64,000 bases of DNA from Crambe crambe. Its lineage: Eukaryota > Porifera > Demospongiae > Poecilosclerida > Crambeidae. Location of the stretch: contig OZ004591.1 of assembly GCA_963924555.1 (NCBI GenBank), forward strand, positions 744,001 through 808,000, written 5' to 3'. Positions 18,558 to 31,000 of this stretch are shown piece by piece. The translations under genes were made by a program, and so were the position numbers. The notes beneath the pieces are model-generated. The model had not been told where the DNA came from. It worked only from the letters and a program-made list of their open reading frames with translations, and made no database searches. Each line of letters opens with the position of its first letter. The stretch's first letter is position 1.

Positions 18558-21216
18558 TCAATGAAAGTAGTATTTTTGTTCGTAGTCAGAACTGTCTCCA
18601 GTGTAGGTAGGTGTGTGTGCATAGATCAAACTTGCTCTTTCCTCCTCCAGGCTTGAGAAATGATGGCTGCTTTGACGGGCTACATGTAGAGGAAGAAGAG
18701 AGCAGAGGAGGAAGAAAGGAAAGGAGGTGCCATGAAAGTAGTCAATACAAAATATTTAACTTAATTAATGGACTGGTACATATAAAGGCATCAACAAGCA
18801 TCTTAATTAGTAGGGGCTTCCTCACTTTTCCTGAGACTAACCTTCACTGACAAAGAAGTTGGCAGCCATCTGCATTGCTATCACAGCATGCTGAGAATGA
18901 TTGATGTCTTCTTTAGTGTTCCACTCAAATCCACTCTTCTCTGGATGCCACTGCACTCCGTAGAAGGGGTAATCTATGGCTGGAATATCATACAACGCAG
19001 GTTCAATATGGCTAGGCTGGCATTACAATCCATTACTGCTGGCCACTGGCCATTTTCGACCATCTTTTCTCTCTTTGGCCAGACAATTTCAACTTTAGTT
19101 GGACACTCTGTCAGGTTCAATATGTACTTCTTTAGCTTGTAGAAACGAGGAATGTCTTTGTTACATTACCTACCTTCTATGGAGGATATGAACTCAGTCC
19201 CTCCTCTGTCCTTGTTGGTTGAAAGAACACGATAGAACTGGTTGAGTTTTGGAGTCGAGTTGAAGGTCTCCATGGTGATGCCACTCCTGTGGTTGTTGAA
19301 AGTAAGTTCCTCCTCACTCAACCACTTCATCAAATCGGACGAAAAATTGGAATACATTCGACTTGTGCTGGCAGCTGCAGCAACAGAGATGTAAGTAGGG
19401 TTTATCCGATCGTATGATGTTAATAACTGCAGTGGAACCTTTGATGAAGGATACTCTTGAAAGAGGACAAACTTTCAATCCTTGCATATTCACTGTTCAC
19501 TCTAACCTCCAAAAGAAGGACAATTATACAACTGGAAAAGAGGCTGGGGGTCCCAAAAAGTGTCCATTATTCAGAGGTTCCACTAAATACCTTTGGTGAA
19601 GTTTAAATTAAGAGGGAGATTCTCGGCATCCACGTCGGACAAAATGGAGTAGTCATTGCCACCTTGAAGATAGTTCAGCAGCTCAAACCCTAAACACGTC
19701 CCCCACAGAGGAAAGTAGTCTCCACGATCATTAGCCTAACATAGTCATAATTACATGATTTCAAGATTCAATAGAACCTCCTCCATTCCAAACTCCATTC
19801 CTAGTTTCAAAACCCATTCCAGTTTCGAATCCCATCCCTAGTTCAAATGTTTCAAATCCCATCCCGAGTTTCAAACCCCATTCCTAGTTTCGAATCCCAT
19901 TTCTAGTTCCACTTCAATCAATCCTTACTATTGGTACCACTTTTTGATCGGTGTCCAAGTCCTACTCGTTAAAAGTTTTAGAGTTTGGAAGTTTGGTCTT
20001 TAGGAAACAAGCGAAGGATACCATTAGTTTGTGGCCATTTCCATACCAATATCGACTACTTTGTGGTCTGGAGCGAGTTACAGTACTTGCTTACAAAGAA
20101 TCAAGATAAACTTCTTATAGAGATAGCATAAATGCCCTTTGGCCTTATCACTTCATGCCACTTAACTGACCCTTTTAGCTAAGCCAAAGATCACATCTCC
20201 AGCAGTGCCATAAAAGGACTTGTCGAAAGAGACTCCACCACCAGGAAATAATACCCTACAGTGAGGTAATTGATTGGAACCCAATATCCTAATACCCATT
20301 AATTGGAACCCAATACAGGTGCTCTAATACATTAGTGAGGTATCTAATAGATTGGTACCCACTAATACATTAATGAGGTACTCTAATCACACATTATAGC
20401 ACGATATTTTCGTGGGTAAAATGTTTTGTGGATTTCATGGTTTTGAAAAAATAATACACGAGAATTAGGGAATTTATATGGTTCACACATCAATATTTGC
20501 AAAACCATGACCCACGAAAATTTTGCGGTATACGGTATTAGTGAGGTATTTACTATTAGGTAATACAGAACCTGTGAAATATTTTACACCAATAGACACT
20601 TTGCATATATACCCATTGATTTGAACCAAATACATTAGTGAGGCATTACCATAGTAACATTAGCAATTACGGTAGTACATACATACCCATTGATTTGAAC
20701 CAAATACATTAGTGAGGCATTACCATAGTAACATTAGCAATTACGGTAGTACATACATACCCATTGATGGACTCAAATGCACTAGTTAAGTCTTCCTCAC
20801 TTGAATGACTCCTATGCAAATATTTGTCAAGCTTCTCTTTTCATTATTTTAGGTATGGCTGTTTAACAGTAAGATCTAATTGCTAGGTTTGTTCTCAGTA
20901 CATGAGAAGAAACAAACTTAAGATGCTCAAGGTTCCTTCGTATGCAGCTGATAAGCACATAGATATGGCCTCACGCTAGCTATTAAACTTCTCAAAGGAT
21001 ACAGGATTGGCATTACCCTGGCACCCGCACACTCAAGAAATTTCACATAAGATGCAACAATGAATGACTCATCCTTCTCAGCCACTTTCTCGGTCAAGAT
21101 ACCTGTGGATAGTGGATTGCAAATGAGTTGCTGAAAAAGTGGCTATCTTAAAATTTACCTATGATTGGTCTCCTGTTGACAACAGCTGCTGAAGAAAATG
21201 TACCAGCAAGCAACAT
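18558..21216 (-). CDS. GGH: Gamma-glutamyl hydrolase
   Basis: Lysosomal or secreted cysteine peptidase that trims poly-gamma-glutamate from folates. Minus-strand exons: 21159-21216, 21017-21102, 20761 to about 20830 (5' edge unresolved), 20171-20255, 19591-19735, 19174-19374, 18842-18973, 18558-18679; about 300 residues. The start (MLLAGTFSSAAVVNRRPIIG) supplies a hydrophobic leader. Conserved blocks: PIIGILTEKV, FIVASYVKFLECAGAR, SINGVLFPGG, DYFPLWGTCLGFELL (the nucleophile is the Cys of GTCLGFE), PLNLNFT, TEFISSIEDYPFYGVQWHPEK (catalytic His in QWHPEK) and the C-terminal EEERASLIYAHTPTYTG. The VVPV-type segment expected between GAR and SING was not found, so exon 3 is incomplete in this model. 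Start is 244 bp from the divergent CARD gene. Confidence 0.9.
19431..19584. mobile_element. 154-bp MITE-like element in a GGH intron
   Basis: Perfect 10-bp terminal inverted repeats, agtggaacct at 19431-19440 and aggttccact at 19575-19584. The interior has the family words aggacaa and gtccattattcaga. Its right end sits about seven bases from the GGH exon ending at 19591, just inside the donor. Confidence 0.65.
20397..20537. mobile_element. Foldback element in a GGH intron
   Basis: gatattttcgtgggt near 20402 is matched by acccacgaaaattttgcgg near 20509-20527 in inverted orientation, with catggttttg/caaaaccatg also inverted inside. Looks like a small MITE; no open frame. Confidence 0.55.
20600..20775 (-). 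repeat. Tandem repeat (about 73 bp) containing a splice donor
   Basis: Two full copies and flanking partial copies of a block containing cattagtgaggcattacc and acggtagtacatacatac. Each copy ends (plus strand) in taccca followed by ttgat, which on the GGH strand is atcaatgg followed by gtatgtatg, the exact exon end and donor of the exon ending at 20761. Confidence 0.8.
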
Positions 21217-21460
21217 CCTAAAAAGGAGTCCAGACGCTGGTCTTCTTGTGAATTGTTTGATCAACACAGCCATCTTTTAATATGAATATCAATCGCACAT
21301 GCGCTACAGTTATTGAACTTCGACCTTTACTTACAAAATTAAAAGGAAGATCCCGAGGATTTTATCGAGGTAGGTGGGTGACTTTCTGGTCAGTAGGTGA
21401 GACATTGAGCTCTTCAACTCTTCAGTAGGTGTGTACCCATCTTGCTGAGTGAGAGGAGTG
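21217..21460. promoter_or_regulatory. Head-to-head intergenic region, GGH / CARD gene
   Basis: 244 bp between divergent start codons. GCACATGCGC at about 21295-21304 resembles an NRF1 half-palindrome site, which is common in CpG-type bidirectional promoters. Part of the region may be 5' UTR. Confidence 0.5.
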
Positions 21461-21799
21461 ATGGCAGCACAAGATAATGCTTTTGAGGCAGCCAAGCTCC
21501 GAGCTCTTAAGAGGTGTACAGTGGAGCTGTGTAGAGACATGAACCCAGATGCCATGAAGGTGGAACTGTATGCCAAGAAGATGCTCACAAGTGACGAGGT
21601 GGAGCGGATAGGATTACCAATCATGACCACAAGGGACAAGAACCTGTTCATCTTGCAGAAGATCCCCTCCAAGGGCCTGAGGGCTTTCGATTATTTCATA
21701 GATGCCCTGAAGTCAACTTCGGAAGAGAATCCTTCCCACACTGAACTCATGGAGCTCCTTCTACGTCAAGTCCACACTGCAGAAGTCTCATCACCATGA
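21461..21799 (+). CDS. CARD-only protein
   Basis: A single-exon frame of 112 residues from the ATG at 21461 to TGA at 21797-21799. Nearly the whole protein resembles a caspase-recruitment domain: LRALKRCTVELCRDMNP (helix 1), LYAKKMLTSDEVERIG (helix 2/3), DKNLFILQKIPSKGLRAFD (helix 4 and the typical KG-AF turn), YFIDALKSTSEENPSHTELM and ELLLRQV (helices 5-6). CARD domains assemble with each other in apoptotic and inflammatory complexes; stand-alone CARD proteins act as adaptors or as dominant inhibitors. No caspase, NACHT or other partner domain follows before the next gene. The family call is from motif pattern, not from a profile score. It could also be the 5' exon of a longer gene, but the stop codon is in frame and no donor precedes it. 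Confidence 0.75.
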   Translation: MAAQDNAFEAAKLRALKRCTVELCRDMNPDAMKVELYAKKMLTSDEVERIGLPIMTTRDKNLFILQKIPSKGLRAFDYFIDALKSTSEENPSHTELMELLLRQVHTAEVSSP

Positions 21800-22035
21800 C
21801 TACTTGTCAAAGTGAGAGAACAATCTTGTTCACTTCCCTTCTCCCTCTGTATCAACCCTCTCTTTCCCTCTTTTTCATAATTAATTCTTTCTTTTCTTCT
21901 TTTTGTGGTAAAATCATGAGAAATTAGATTTTATACAGGGCAAAGCAATATAGATGTAACCAGTGAGCTAAAAGTTTGCTAACAGTAGCTAGCAGTAAAG
22001 ACATTATTAAAATTACAACTCTCAGTTTAAAATGT

Positions 22036-25000
22036 TTAGAAATTTGAAGTCTTGTGAGCACCAGCTCTCCCCTGCAGGAGCTGGTCTCTGCCCATCTCAA
22101 ATTCCTCCTGGTCATCGTCTTTGTAGCTGGTATTGTGGAAGACAGTCGTCCCTCCTCCACTCCCCTGGGGTTGTGTCAGCTCTTCTGCTTCCAACCAAGA
22201 ACCCTCATCTCCAAAATAGTTGATGTTGTCATCATCACTTAAAAAGGACTGCACGTTTTAATGCATAAAAGTCACATGACCATCTTCCACAAAAATCACA
22301 TGACTGATCATGTGATGTGACTCACAGTCATGGTGCGGACGGAATTTCCTCCTTTGTTTGTTTTTCCTTTCAGATGCTGTCCCCCTCTCAATGTGGACAG
22401 TTTGAATCCCAAACTAGAACTGAGGGAAGGGAAGGAAATGAACTCACTCGAGATAAGCTACTCACTTGCTCTGGATAATATGCTAATAGGTACCTAGAAA
22501 TACAGGTTTTATACAAGATAACTTACTCTGTGTTTCTACTGGAAAGCAATCTCCTCTCTTTCTCTCTTCTACCTGGAAAAGAATAATAGGAAAACGATAT
22601 TGGCATCTTGATGCTAACAAGATCTTTATATTTTTACTTTGTCGTTTTTTGGGGAAACACCAAATGGACAAGCAGGTAACCATGATGCACAACAAAAGAA
22701 CCACACCAAGAGCTATTCCCAGTCCAACTGCAACAACTGGATGAATTAAGAAAGGGAAAGAATGAAACTAGTTGTTAAGTCTTACAATGGTCACTCGTTG
22801 GTCTCTACATACAGAATGTTGAAGTGTCTTTTGTGGTGCAAGTCTGACAAGTTGGACAAACAGGTTGAGCAGGTGTGGCTACGGGTATGCCAGAGGAATT
22901 AGAGCAGTCAAAATTGGGTGGACAGGTTTGGCAGGAGATGGATCCAGATTGAACCGCAAAGCTATTGGCTGGACAAGGCTACAGATACAAAACACACACC
23001 TTGATCATTCAAATCACCTACATAGCTACATGCTGTATAGTATAAATTCTGTGATTTTTTTTGTAAATTTCACCCCACCAAAATTTCCCTGCTATTCAGT
23101 GATGTGTAGGCTGGCTGCATTATGGTATTGGTGTTAACCTGACAAGTGTCCAATGAGACTGCACCGACTGTTCCACTGAATGTTCCCGGGGGACAAGGTT
23201 TGGGGAAGATCCTCCAGTCAGGACAGCTAACGAGAATAAAGTTAATATTAGGGGAGGCTGAGTAGCTAACTATATTACTAGTATCCTTGAGGACAGTCCA
23301 GACAGCTCCCGTGATCCAGAGAGTAGAAGTGTCCAGGAATACACAAAGTGAAGGTGCATACTGTAGGAATAAGAGGTATTTGTAATACACCCTGTAGATA
23401 TGTAGGAATAGACATCAGCTAGCTGTAATCATGAAGACAGAGGCACCATATTATAGCATACAGTGAACTCTAGTCCCTCTATAATCAGGACCCTTGAAAT
23501 GAGACCACCCCTCTAATCACTTTAGGACACTTCTGCTGTCCCCAAACATGGACAGATCAGAGGGAGGGAGTCCTCTGTACTTTAGCTAAATGTTAGAAGG
23601 AGTCACACAAAGTTAGTGGTGGGTTGCTGGACTATGTAGCTAAGTAGCTATAACACCTGCCTGGAATCAATAGATTGTAGCTGCTCAGTACCTAGTGGTG
23701 GGTTGCTGGACTATGTAGCTAAGTAGCTGTAACACCCTCTGCCTGGGAATCAATAGATTGTAGCTGCTCATGCAGTACCTGGTGCAGCACAGTCAATGCA
23801 AGGATGAAGAGTAATGTTATCCAGTGCAGCATATGCCAACATGGAACCTCCAAATCTCATCACGACAGATACGGAACGATTTGTCCAAATTTGGATGTCT
23901 TCCAGGTTGATCGAGACAGTCTGGTTGGACCAGCCTGGAGCTATTGTAGGTAAGGAAATGCTGGACCACACAACACCCAGTCCTGCGACCCTAACAGACA
24001 TTTCTGAACTGGAGGAGGAGGAAGAGGAGGAAGAGGAAGAGGAGAGGGAGTAAGCAAATGAGATCCCACAGTATCCATCATCAATGACCGAAGATGCTAA
24101 TGTCATTTCAGCACTGGTTGAACCAGCGGCATACAGGTAAGACCCTATAATTATGGAATAATAGAGTTAGCTATACTGTGATTGCAATAGGGCAGCAGCT
24201 AGTGGGAGGAGAATTTCTTTCCATCCCTTAGCTGTGCATGTAGCTTCCATTACCTGTAAAAGAGGTATTGAGGAGAGGTTGAGGTGATTGTCGAGAGTTG
24301 ATGATTCTGGCACTCGGACTTAGTTCCCATCCTGTGCAGTCCTCCTCACCTCCCTCAAACGTGCATCTTCTGGTGAATGTACAATTTTCTGCTGCTTGAG
24401 CCAAGAAGAACTCAATTGTTGCTACCCTGCTGATCACTTCCTCATTGGAACGATAGTTAGAGTTGACGACTGAAACAGTAGCCTGGAGAACATCGGCACA
24501 GTGAAACTTCCAATAAAGGACATTACATACCTCTCAACTAAGGACACAAAGTTGGGTCCCAAGTGTGTCCATTACTCAGAGGTTCCGCTATATTGTTACC
24601 ATGCAGCTAATTCGTAATGCTATGACTGATCTTTGCTAAGCTACCTACCTCCAGGAACCCAATGGAGTTGGGTTCCACTCTGCTTGGTGAGATGGGACCC
24701 ACTACTAGTGTCAGATTCCTTCCGTCTTGTGAAGACAAGGAGAAGCTGGATTGGATGCTGTTGGGAACCACTCTATTCACACTGATATTCAAGACTGCAT
24801 TAGGACAGTCCTGGATTATTGCCTCGATTGACATGGCTTGTGGGGTCCTGAGATATATCCTGCTGTAATTTTCATAATTCAAACTAAATGCAAAGCTGCT
24901 ATGTCGAAGCATGTCAAAGTTGCATGGGAGACAGAAGCTGATAGTGATGTTATCCACAGCTATGGAGGAGTTGAATCTGGTAGAGATGAGAATAAACTCT

Positions 25001-28000
25001 AAACCGTCAGCCAAGAGGGAAGTGAAGTACTGTGAGTCAGAAAGTTGGACTGTCTCCCACTGGCTTGACACGACTGCATTACCACTTGACCACAGAGAGG
25101 GTCCAGATGAGGTTCGCAGGACGAGACGAGTTCCTTCCCCTCCTTCTGCGATGAAGTATGAGAAGGTTATGCCACACGAGTAGCCTGCACTGGAGTAGGA
25201 TGCAAGCAGCCTCTCAGAACCAGACTGAGCTCGAGTGTATGCATAGTGGCCTGGACAAAAAATATGGAGATATTAATTTATTATGTGTCAGTTATAGCTA
25301 TCATTATGAAGAGGGTGTTTAATATGGAAGCCCATTAGCTACTTACATTGTAACTAAGTCTGATGGGAAAGGGTATTTTTCAATAGCTATTTTCCTATGT
25401 ACCATTCCAAGGAGCTGGCTACTATCCTAGATAAATGGTGATAGCTAGCTGGGACTGTTGGTGATGTGTGTAGTGACTTAGCTAGGTACTTACCCTGTGC
25501 ATGCCCACTGGAATCTGTGGATGGTAATGGGACGAGGGTTCTGCTGGCTTCACTGGCTCTTATGATTACACCTGTTTCCATACTCCATGAGCAACTTTCC
25601 CTTCCATAGCTCTCAAAGTCACAAGTATTGACATCGCGATATCCAATAAACACTACAGATAAAACATACAGTGGACTAAAGGACACTCTGAAAGAGGACA
25701 AATCTCTCAACGAAGGACAATCTAGAAGTACCTGTATAATACACTCTATACTAAATAACCTCCTAAAAGGATAAAGTCTGACGGGTCCCAGATGTTCAAC
25801 TGCACGTATTAAAACTGGCATCGTATGGATAACGATAACTATCTTAGTGATAAAATCTGTTACTTTAACACTTACCAAAATTTGTTTTAACACTTACCAA
25901 AATTTGTTACTTTAACAAATTTACCAAAATTTGTTACTTTAACACTTATCAAAATTTGTTACTTTAACACTTACCAAAATTTGTTACTTTAACAAATTTA
26001 CCAAAATTTGTTACTTTAACAAATTTACCAAAATTTGTTACTTTAACACTTACCAAAATTTGTTACTTTAACACTTGCCAAAATTTGTTACTTTAACACT
26101 TACCAAAATTTGTTACTTTAACACTTACCAAAATTTGTTACTTTAACACTTACCAAAATTTGTTACTTTAACACTTACCGCTGTCAATTAGGTCTTCACT
26201 AGGGCCCAGTAAATTGGTTGCCACGGCTCTCACTCTGTATGTATGCCCGGCATTTACTTCTCTTGTGACCAGTCGTCTGCTGCCGGCATTGACATGATAG
26301 ACGATATCAGGAATGGGTGCAGATCTGGATCTCTGCGAGTGGGAGAGTTGAAGAACGTGGATCTCAAAGAGAGTGACCGGATGACCGCCATCATATTCCA
26401 TTCCCCATTCCACCAGAATGGAGTTGTTCAGGAGTGCAGATGCTCGCAGATACTCAATATTGGGAACTATAATTATGACAGAACAGCATAATGTAAAGGC
26501 CAAGGTCTTTTAGTGTTCATTAATTAACCCCTTGATCATTCAATACTTGTATAACTTTCTCAATTCTGAACCACAATCTCAGCTCATAGATCAGATGATC
26601 AGCTCCCTGCTGGTATTTTATATGTTAAATTTGGTGAAAGTTAGAGCATATTATATAGTGAAAGATCAAGGGATGAAAGTGAATGCAAATATAGACATCA
26701 TAGCTATTGTCCTCTCTTTAGAGGTCAAAAAAGTATTAGCCCAAAACCATCCTTCATCTGTGAAGACTTGTGATGTAATGTTCAGACCATCAAGCTATAT
26801 TTTCCCGCCACTTTCCCGGTGCTGTCACAGGCTATAGCTAGTTAGTTACCACCTAGACTATGACTGCAAAAACTACCTTTTCCTGTGACTATGGGAGACT
26901 TCATTTTTGGTATATTGAAAAGTGGTCTTTGGTATTTTTAGGATCCTTTGTTTGGGTCTTACCACTTGAATTGGTAGTGATATTCACGACTTGGGAGGGT
27001 GTGGCTCCTGCTATATTCTGTGCGAGAACACGGATGTTGTACTGAGTTCCCGGGTGAAGGCCCGTGATGGTAGCAGTGGTCACTGTCGGACGAGACACTG
27101 TGGCGAAGTCCTGGTAGACACGGTCCCTGCCTTTGTCCAGGGCCTGCACTATGTAACGGTCGACTGGTCTGCTGAGGGGACCGTTCGGTGGTAAAGTTCC
27201 ATCCACTGGTATGTCCCAGGAAAGCATGACAAATTGTGACGATGGACCATCAAGTATTCTTACATTCAAGGGAGGATTAGGGTAGTCTACAAGTACAACC
27301 AGCACAAAAATTAGACAAAAGAGAAAATGGTCAACAATTTGGTTATAGAGTGGACACACCTGGGTATTTTTCAGTGAAGAATAGGCTTACTTATAGTGGA
27401 CACACCCCCTGCCCCCTGGGTATTTTTTAGTGAAGAATAGGCTTACTTATTGTGGACACACCCCTTGCCCTGCCCCCTGGGTATTTTTCAGTGAAGAATA
27501 GGCTTACTTATAGTGGACAGACCCCTGGGCATACTCAGATGATTTTGTGGACAGCTATCTTAGACTTATGGAAGTTACTTTATGAGTTCTTACCGATTAT
27601 GGTCAAGATAAAGGCAAAAACATTAGATCCACACTGGTTGGTCACGTTGCAGAAGTAGACTCCACCATCTGAGCGATTCAAGCCATCAATGGAGAGGCTG
27701 TTGGGAGAGATGCGATAGTGAGGGTCTGCCTGTCCCATCAACAATATCCGGGCATTGTGTTGCCACTTGTACCCCCGCACTTCAGGATTGGCAGTGTACA
27801 AACAAGTCAGGGTCATGTTGGTCTGGACAGGAAGAATCAGGGTATGAGGTGAGGTAGAATTCACATGAGGAGGAGCTAGATAACAAAAGAAAGTAATTTT
27901 AGAGCTTGCCACGATTATAAAAGGTAAAAATTAGAACTTGCCATAATTTCTTGTGTTGCAGTCAACTCCACTCGTTGCAATGACATGTACGATTAAAGTT

Positions 28001-31000
28001 GCATTGGAGGAACGAGGGGGGCTTCCTCTATCCGAAGCGGTTATGGTTAGATTGTATGTGTGGGGGTTAAGGGGGGATTGTCTGACGACCACTTCACCGT
28101 ACCCCATCCCTGAAGTCGCAAAGTACCCGTCCAAGTTGCCATTGGTGATGGAGTAATCTATGATTCCATCTCCACCCAAGTCTCTATCTGTGGCCTCGAA
28201 AGTAGCCACTAGCGATCCTCGAGGCTGGGTTTCAGAAATGGAGACTTCCACACTGAAAAGAAAGAAAATTATCAATGGATGGAACTTCCAAATAATGGAC
28301 CCAGTGTTTTGTCCTTTGTTGAGAGGTAGTCCTCTTTTGGAGAGTGTATACTATACAAAGATCGTCCTTTGTTGAGAGGTTTGTCCTCTTATGGAGTGTC
28401 CTTCATTGAATGTTAACTAGTTATAGAGTTAGTCATAGAATAGCCTCATATCTAGGCATCAGTCTATTATGCTAATTTTTTGGTCTTTTGTCAATTCCCC
28501 AAAAAGTTACCCATTTTGCTTTTAATTATGCCTGTTTGACCCCATTATGCTCTAGATTGTGCCCATAATCTTACTGAAAAATCCTTCTTTACACACACTT
28601 ACTCAGACTAAAGATTGTTCAGCCATGTTGTAGCTAGCTATAATGCACTGATAAGATGTCATTATTGCATGCATCCCAATGATACATGAGGTTCATGAGA
28701 TAACTTGCTTCCTGTTTGGAATATATTTATTTGGTAACACTTTACAGAAAATTCACCTAATGCTAGCATTATGCCTGATGCTCGGGAGTACCTATCATGC
28801 CTGAAATTTATAGGCTGGTCCCTACTCATATCAAGCTAGGTTGTAGGATTTTCACATGGAAATATGAAATTCCTATGCCAGAGGTAGGACTTAGAGTCAA
28901 GGAATGAGGTTATACCATATCATATTATTAAAAAAACAAACCGGTTCATGATGAATCTTGGGGAGAATTCGTTCACTGGTGTGATGTTGATTCTCACAGT
29001 GGCAGTGGAAGAGAGCTCCCTGTGTTCGCTGTCCACTGCCACCATTTGGAATTCGATCACTTGTATCTGCTCATAGTCAAACCGGTGCTGGACTAGGATG
29101 TTGTAACTGGAATAAGCAGATGTGACATCGGAGTCTGAAAACTTTGGAATGATGGCAAGTAGTTGTGAAGCTCCATCTTGGTTACGGGAGATAGTAGGTA
29201 TCGGTTGATTTAAAGCTCCGTTGGGATCAATGAGTCGAATTGGTCCCAGCATAATACCACGGCTGTTCTCCTCAATGCTGAAAATGTACTGAGCGTGCTC
29301 GAAAATGGGAGGAGATGGGTTGATTCTGAGTTGAGTGGTAGCTAAAACCAGACCACCAAGAGTATCCATTATCGGGACAGTCACTGTTGGTATGAGATTA
29401 TTAAGAACAATGGTGGGTAATACTGTACTGATTGAAATTCTTCCCACTATGTTTGCTCCAGTGTCGTGTTCCAACACTGTGATATTAACATCTCCTGAAA
29501 ACCCAGGGGGATTGGTTGCAATTGCTCCAAACGTGAGAGGCTGTCCAAGATTGGATCTGGTCTGTAACTGATACGTGAATACTGATGTGATGTCAAAGAA
29601 GGTTGAAGAAGGAGCAGTGTGGGAAATGGTGGGGGGTTGGGTGAAGGGCACTGTGACCACTTTCTGATGAGGAGCACTTGTCTGTGTGTAGTTGGAGTTG
29701 AAGACATGAACGCTCACCTGAATACACAAAAACTAATGAATAGTCATTCTTAGGGATGATAACTGTGCCATCATGTTTTGTTGTTGTTGTTATTGTTGCT
29801 GTTGTTTGTTTGTTTGTTTGTTTGTTTGTTTGTTTGTTTGTTTTCTGTAGAGTGCATAAAACAGAGGAGTACATGTTTGAAAAGGCTGACGTGAGGATTA
29901 AATTTTATGACTACATGCAGGGCCCAGCCCCTATAATAATTACTACTCGGCAAGCTTCATGACTTGGTTGTTACGTATGTGAAGTGTTTAAACACACATT
30001 AAGGTGTCCTGAAGTGCCATTTGCATCAAGGTGAGGTCCGGAAGCATCTATGAGCAGCTCACCACTTGCAGAGTTCAGAGAGAAAATCGGGGCGAGCGTA
30101 GTAGGCACAACTGCATGAGAAAAATCAATTGATCATCAGTCAATAATTAACCAATCAAATAAATAATTACATACCAGACTCGATGGTGAAGACTAAGGTC
30201 TCATTTGGACATGCTGAAGCAGAGGCATTGAACCGATATCTGGTTGATTGTCTTAGTTGTATGTCAATTCTCTCGGGGGTACTGAGGATAATACCTCCCG
30301 GCTCTGACAGAGTATCATAATCACATGGAAGACAGAATGTCAATGTGATGTTATCCAGAGCAATAAAAAGTTCAGTGTCATCAGGCTCAAGTATTGCTTC
30401 CCCGAGGTCGAATTCTGAGACTTCGAAGTACATGCTACTGCCTCTTGTGGAGTAGTTGAAGTGAAATGTATTATTATATTCATAGTAAACCTGCTGCCAT
30501 GCACCGCCTGAACTCCCTTGTGGGATGGTCACTGAGTTAGGGCCAATATTTTCTCGAATGATCTCGAGATCTAGTGGTCCAGAGGTGTAGTAAGAGAATG
30601 ATAGACCGCAGACAAATTGATGTGAGGGAAAGATCAGAATTTGGTCAGGCACGGAGAGAGATTGGTTGGTATAGTAAAAAATATAGTGGCCTGCAAAGGA
30701 AGAAAGAGAGAGTTGGTTGGTTAGCCCATTAATTTAGAATGGGCTGGTTTTAAGATGCTGTGGATATTCATAAGGAGCTTAATCATATTCAAATGTGTAC
30801 AGCAGATCATTATCAATGATTATCATCCCTTGACTAGCTAGCTAAGCTACCTCCTCTTAACTTACAGTAAAAGACATTCAGTAATGAGAAATGAGGAATC
30901 TCATTTGCATACAACAATCATGCATTTAGTTCATGCTTGACAGTAAAGGTCTAGGTCATTAACTGCCATATTGTATGAAAATAATAGCTATGTTGCTTCA

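Noticed and set aside
18447..18656. Poly-threonine frame
   Set aside because: Translation of the AAC microsatellite in the GGH 3' region.
22481..22514. Mini-exon in the receptor tail between 22419 and 22527
   Set aside because: It has plausible splice sites (28 bp), but including it breaks the phase of the following exon; direct splicing from 22527 to 22419 keeps the frame to the stop codon.
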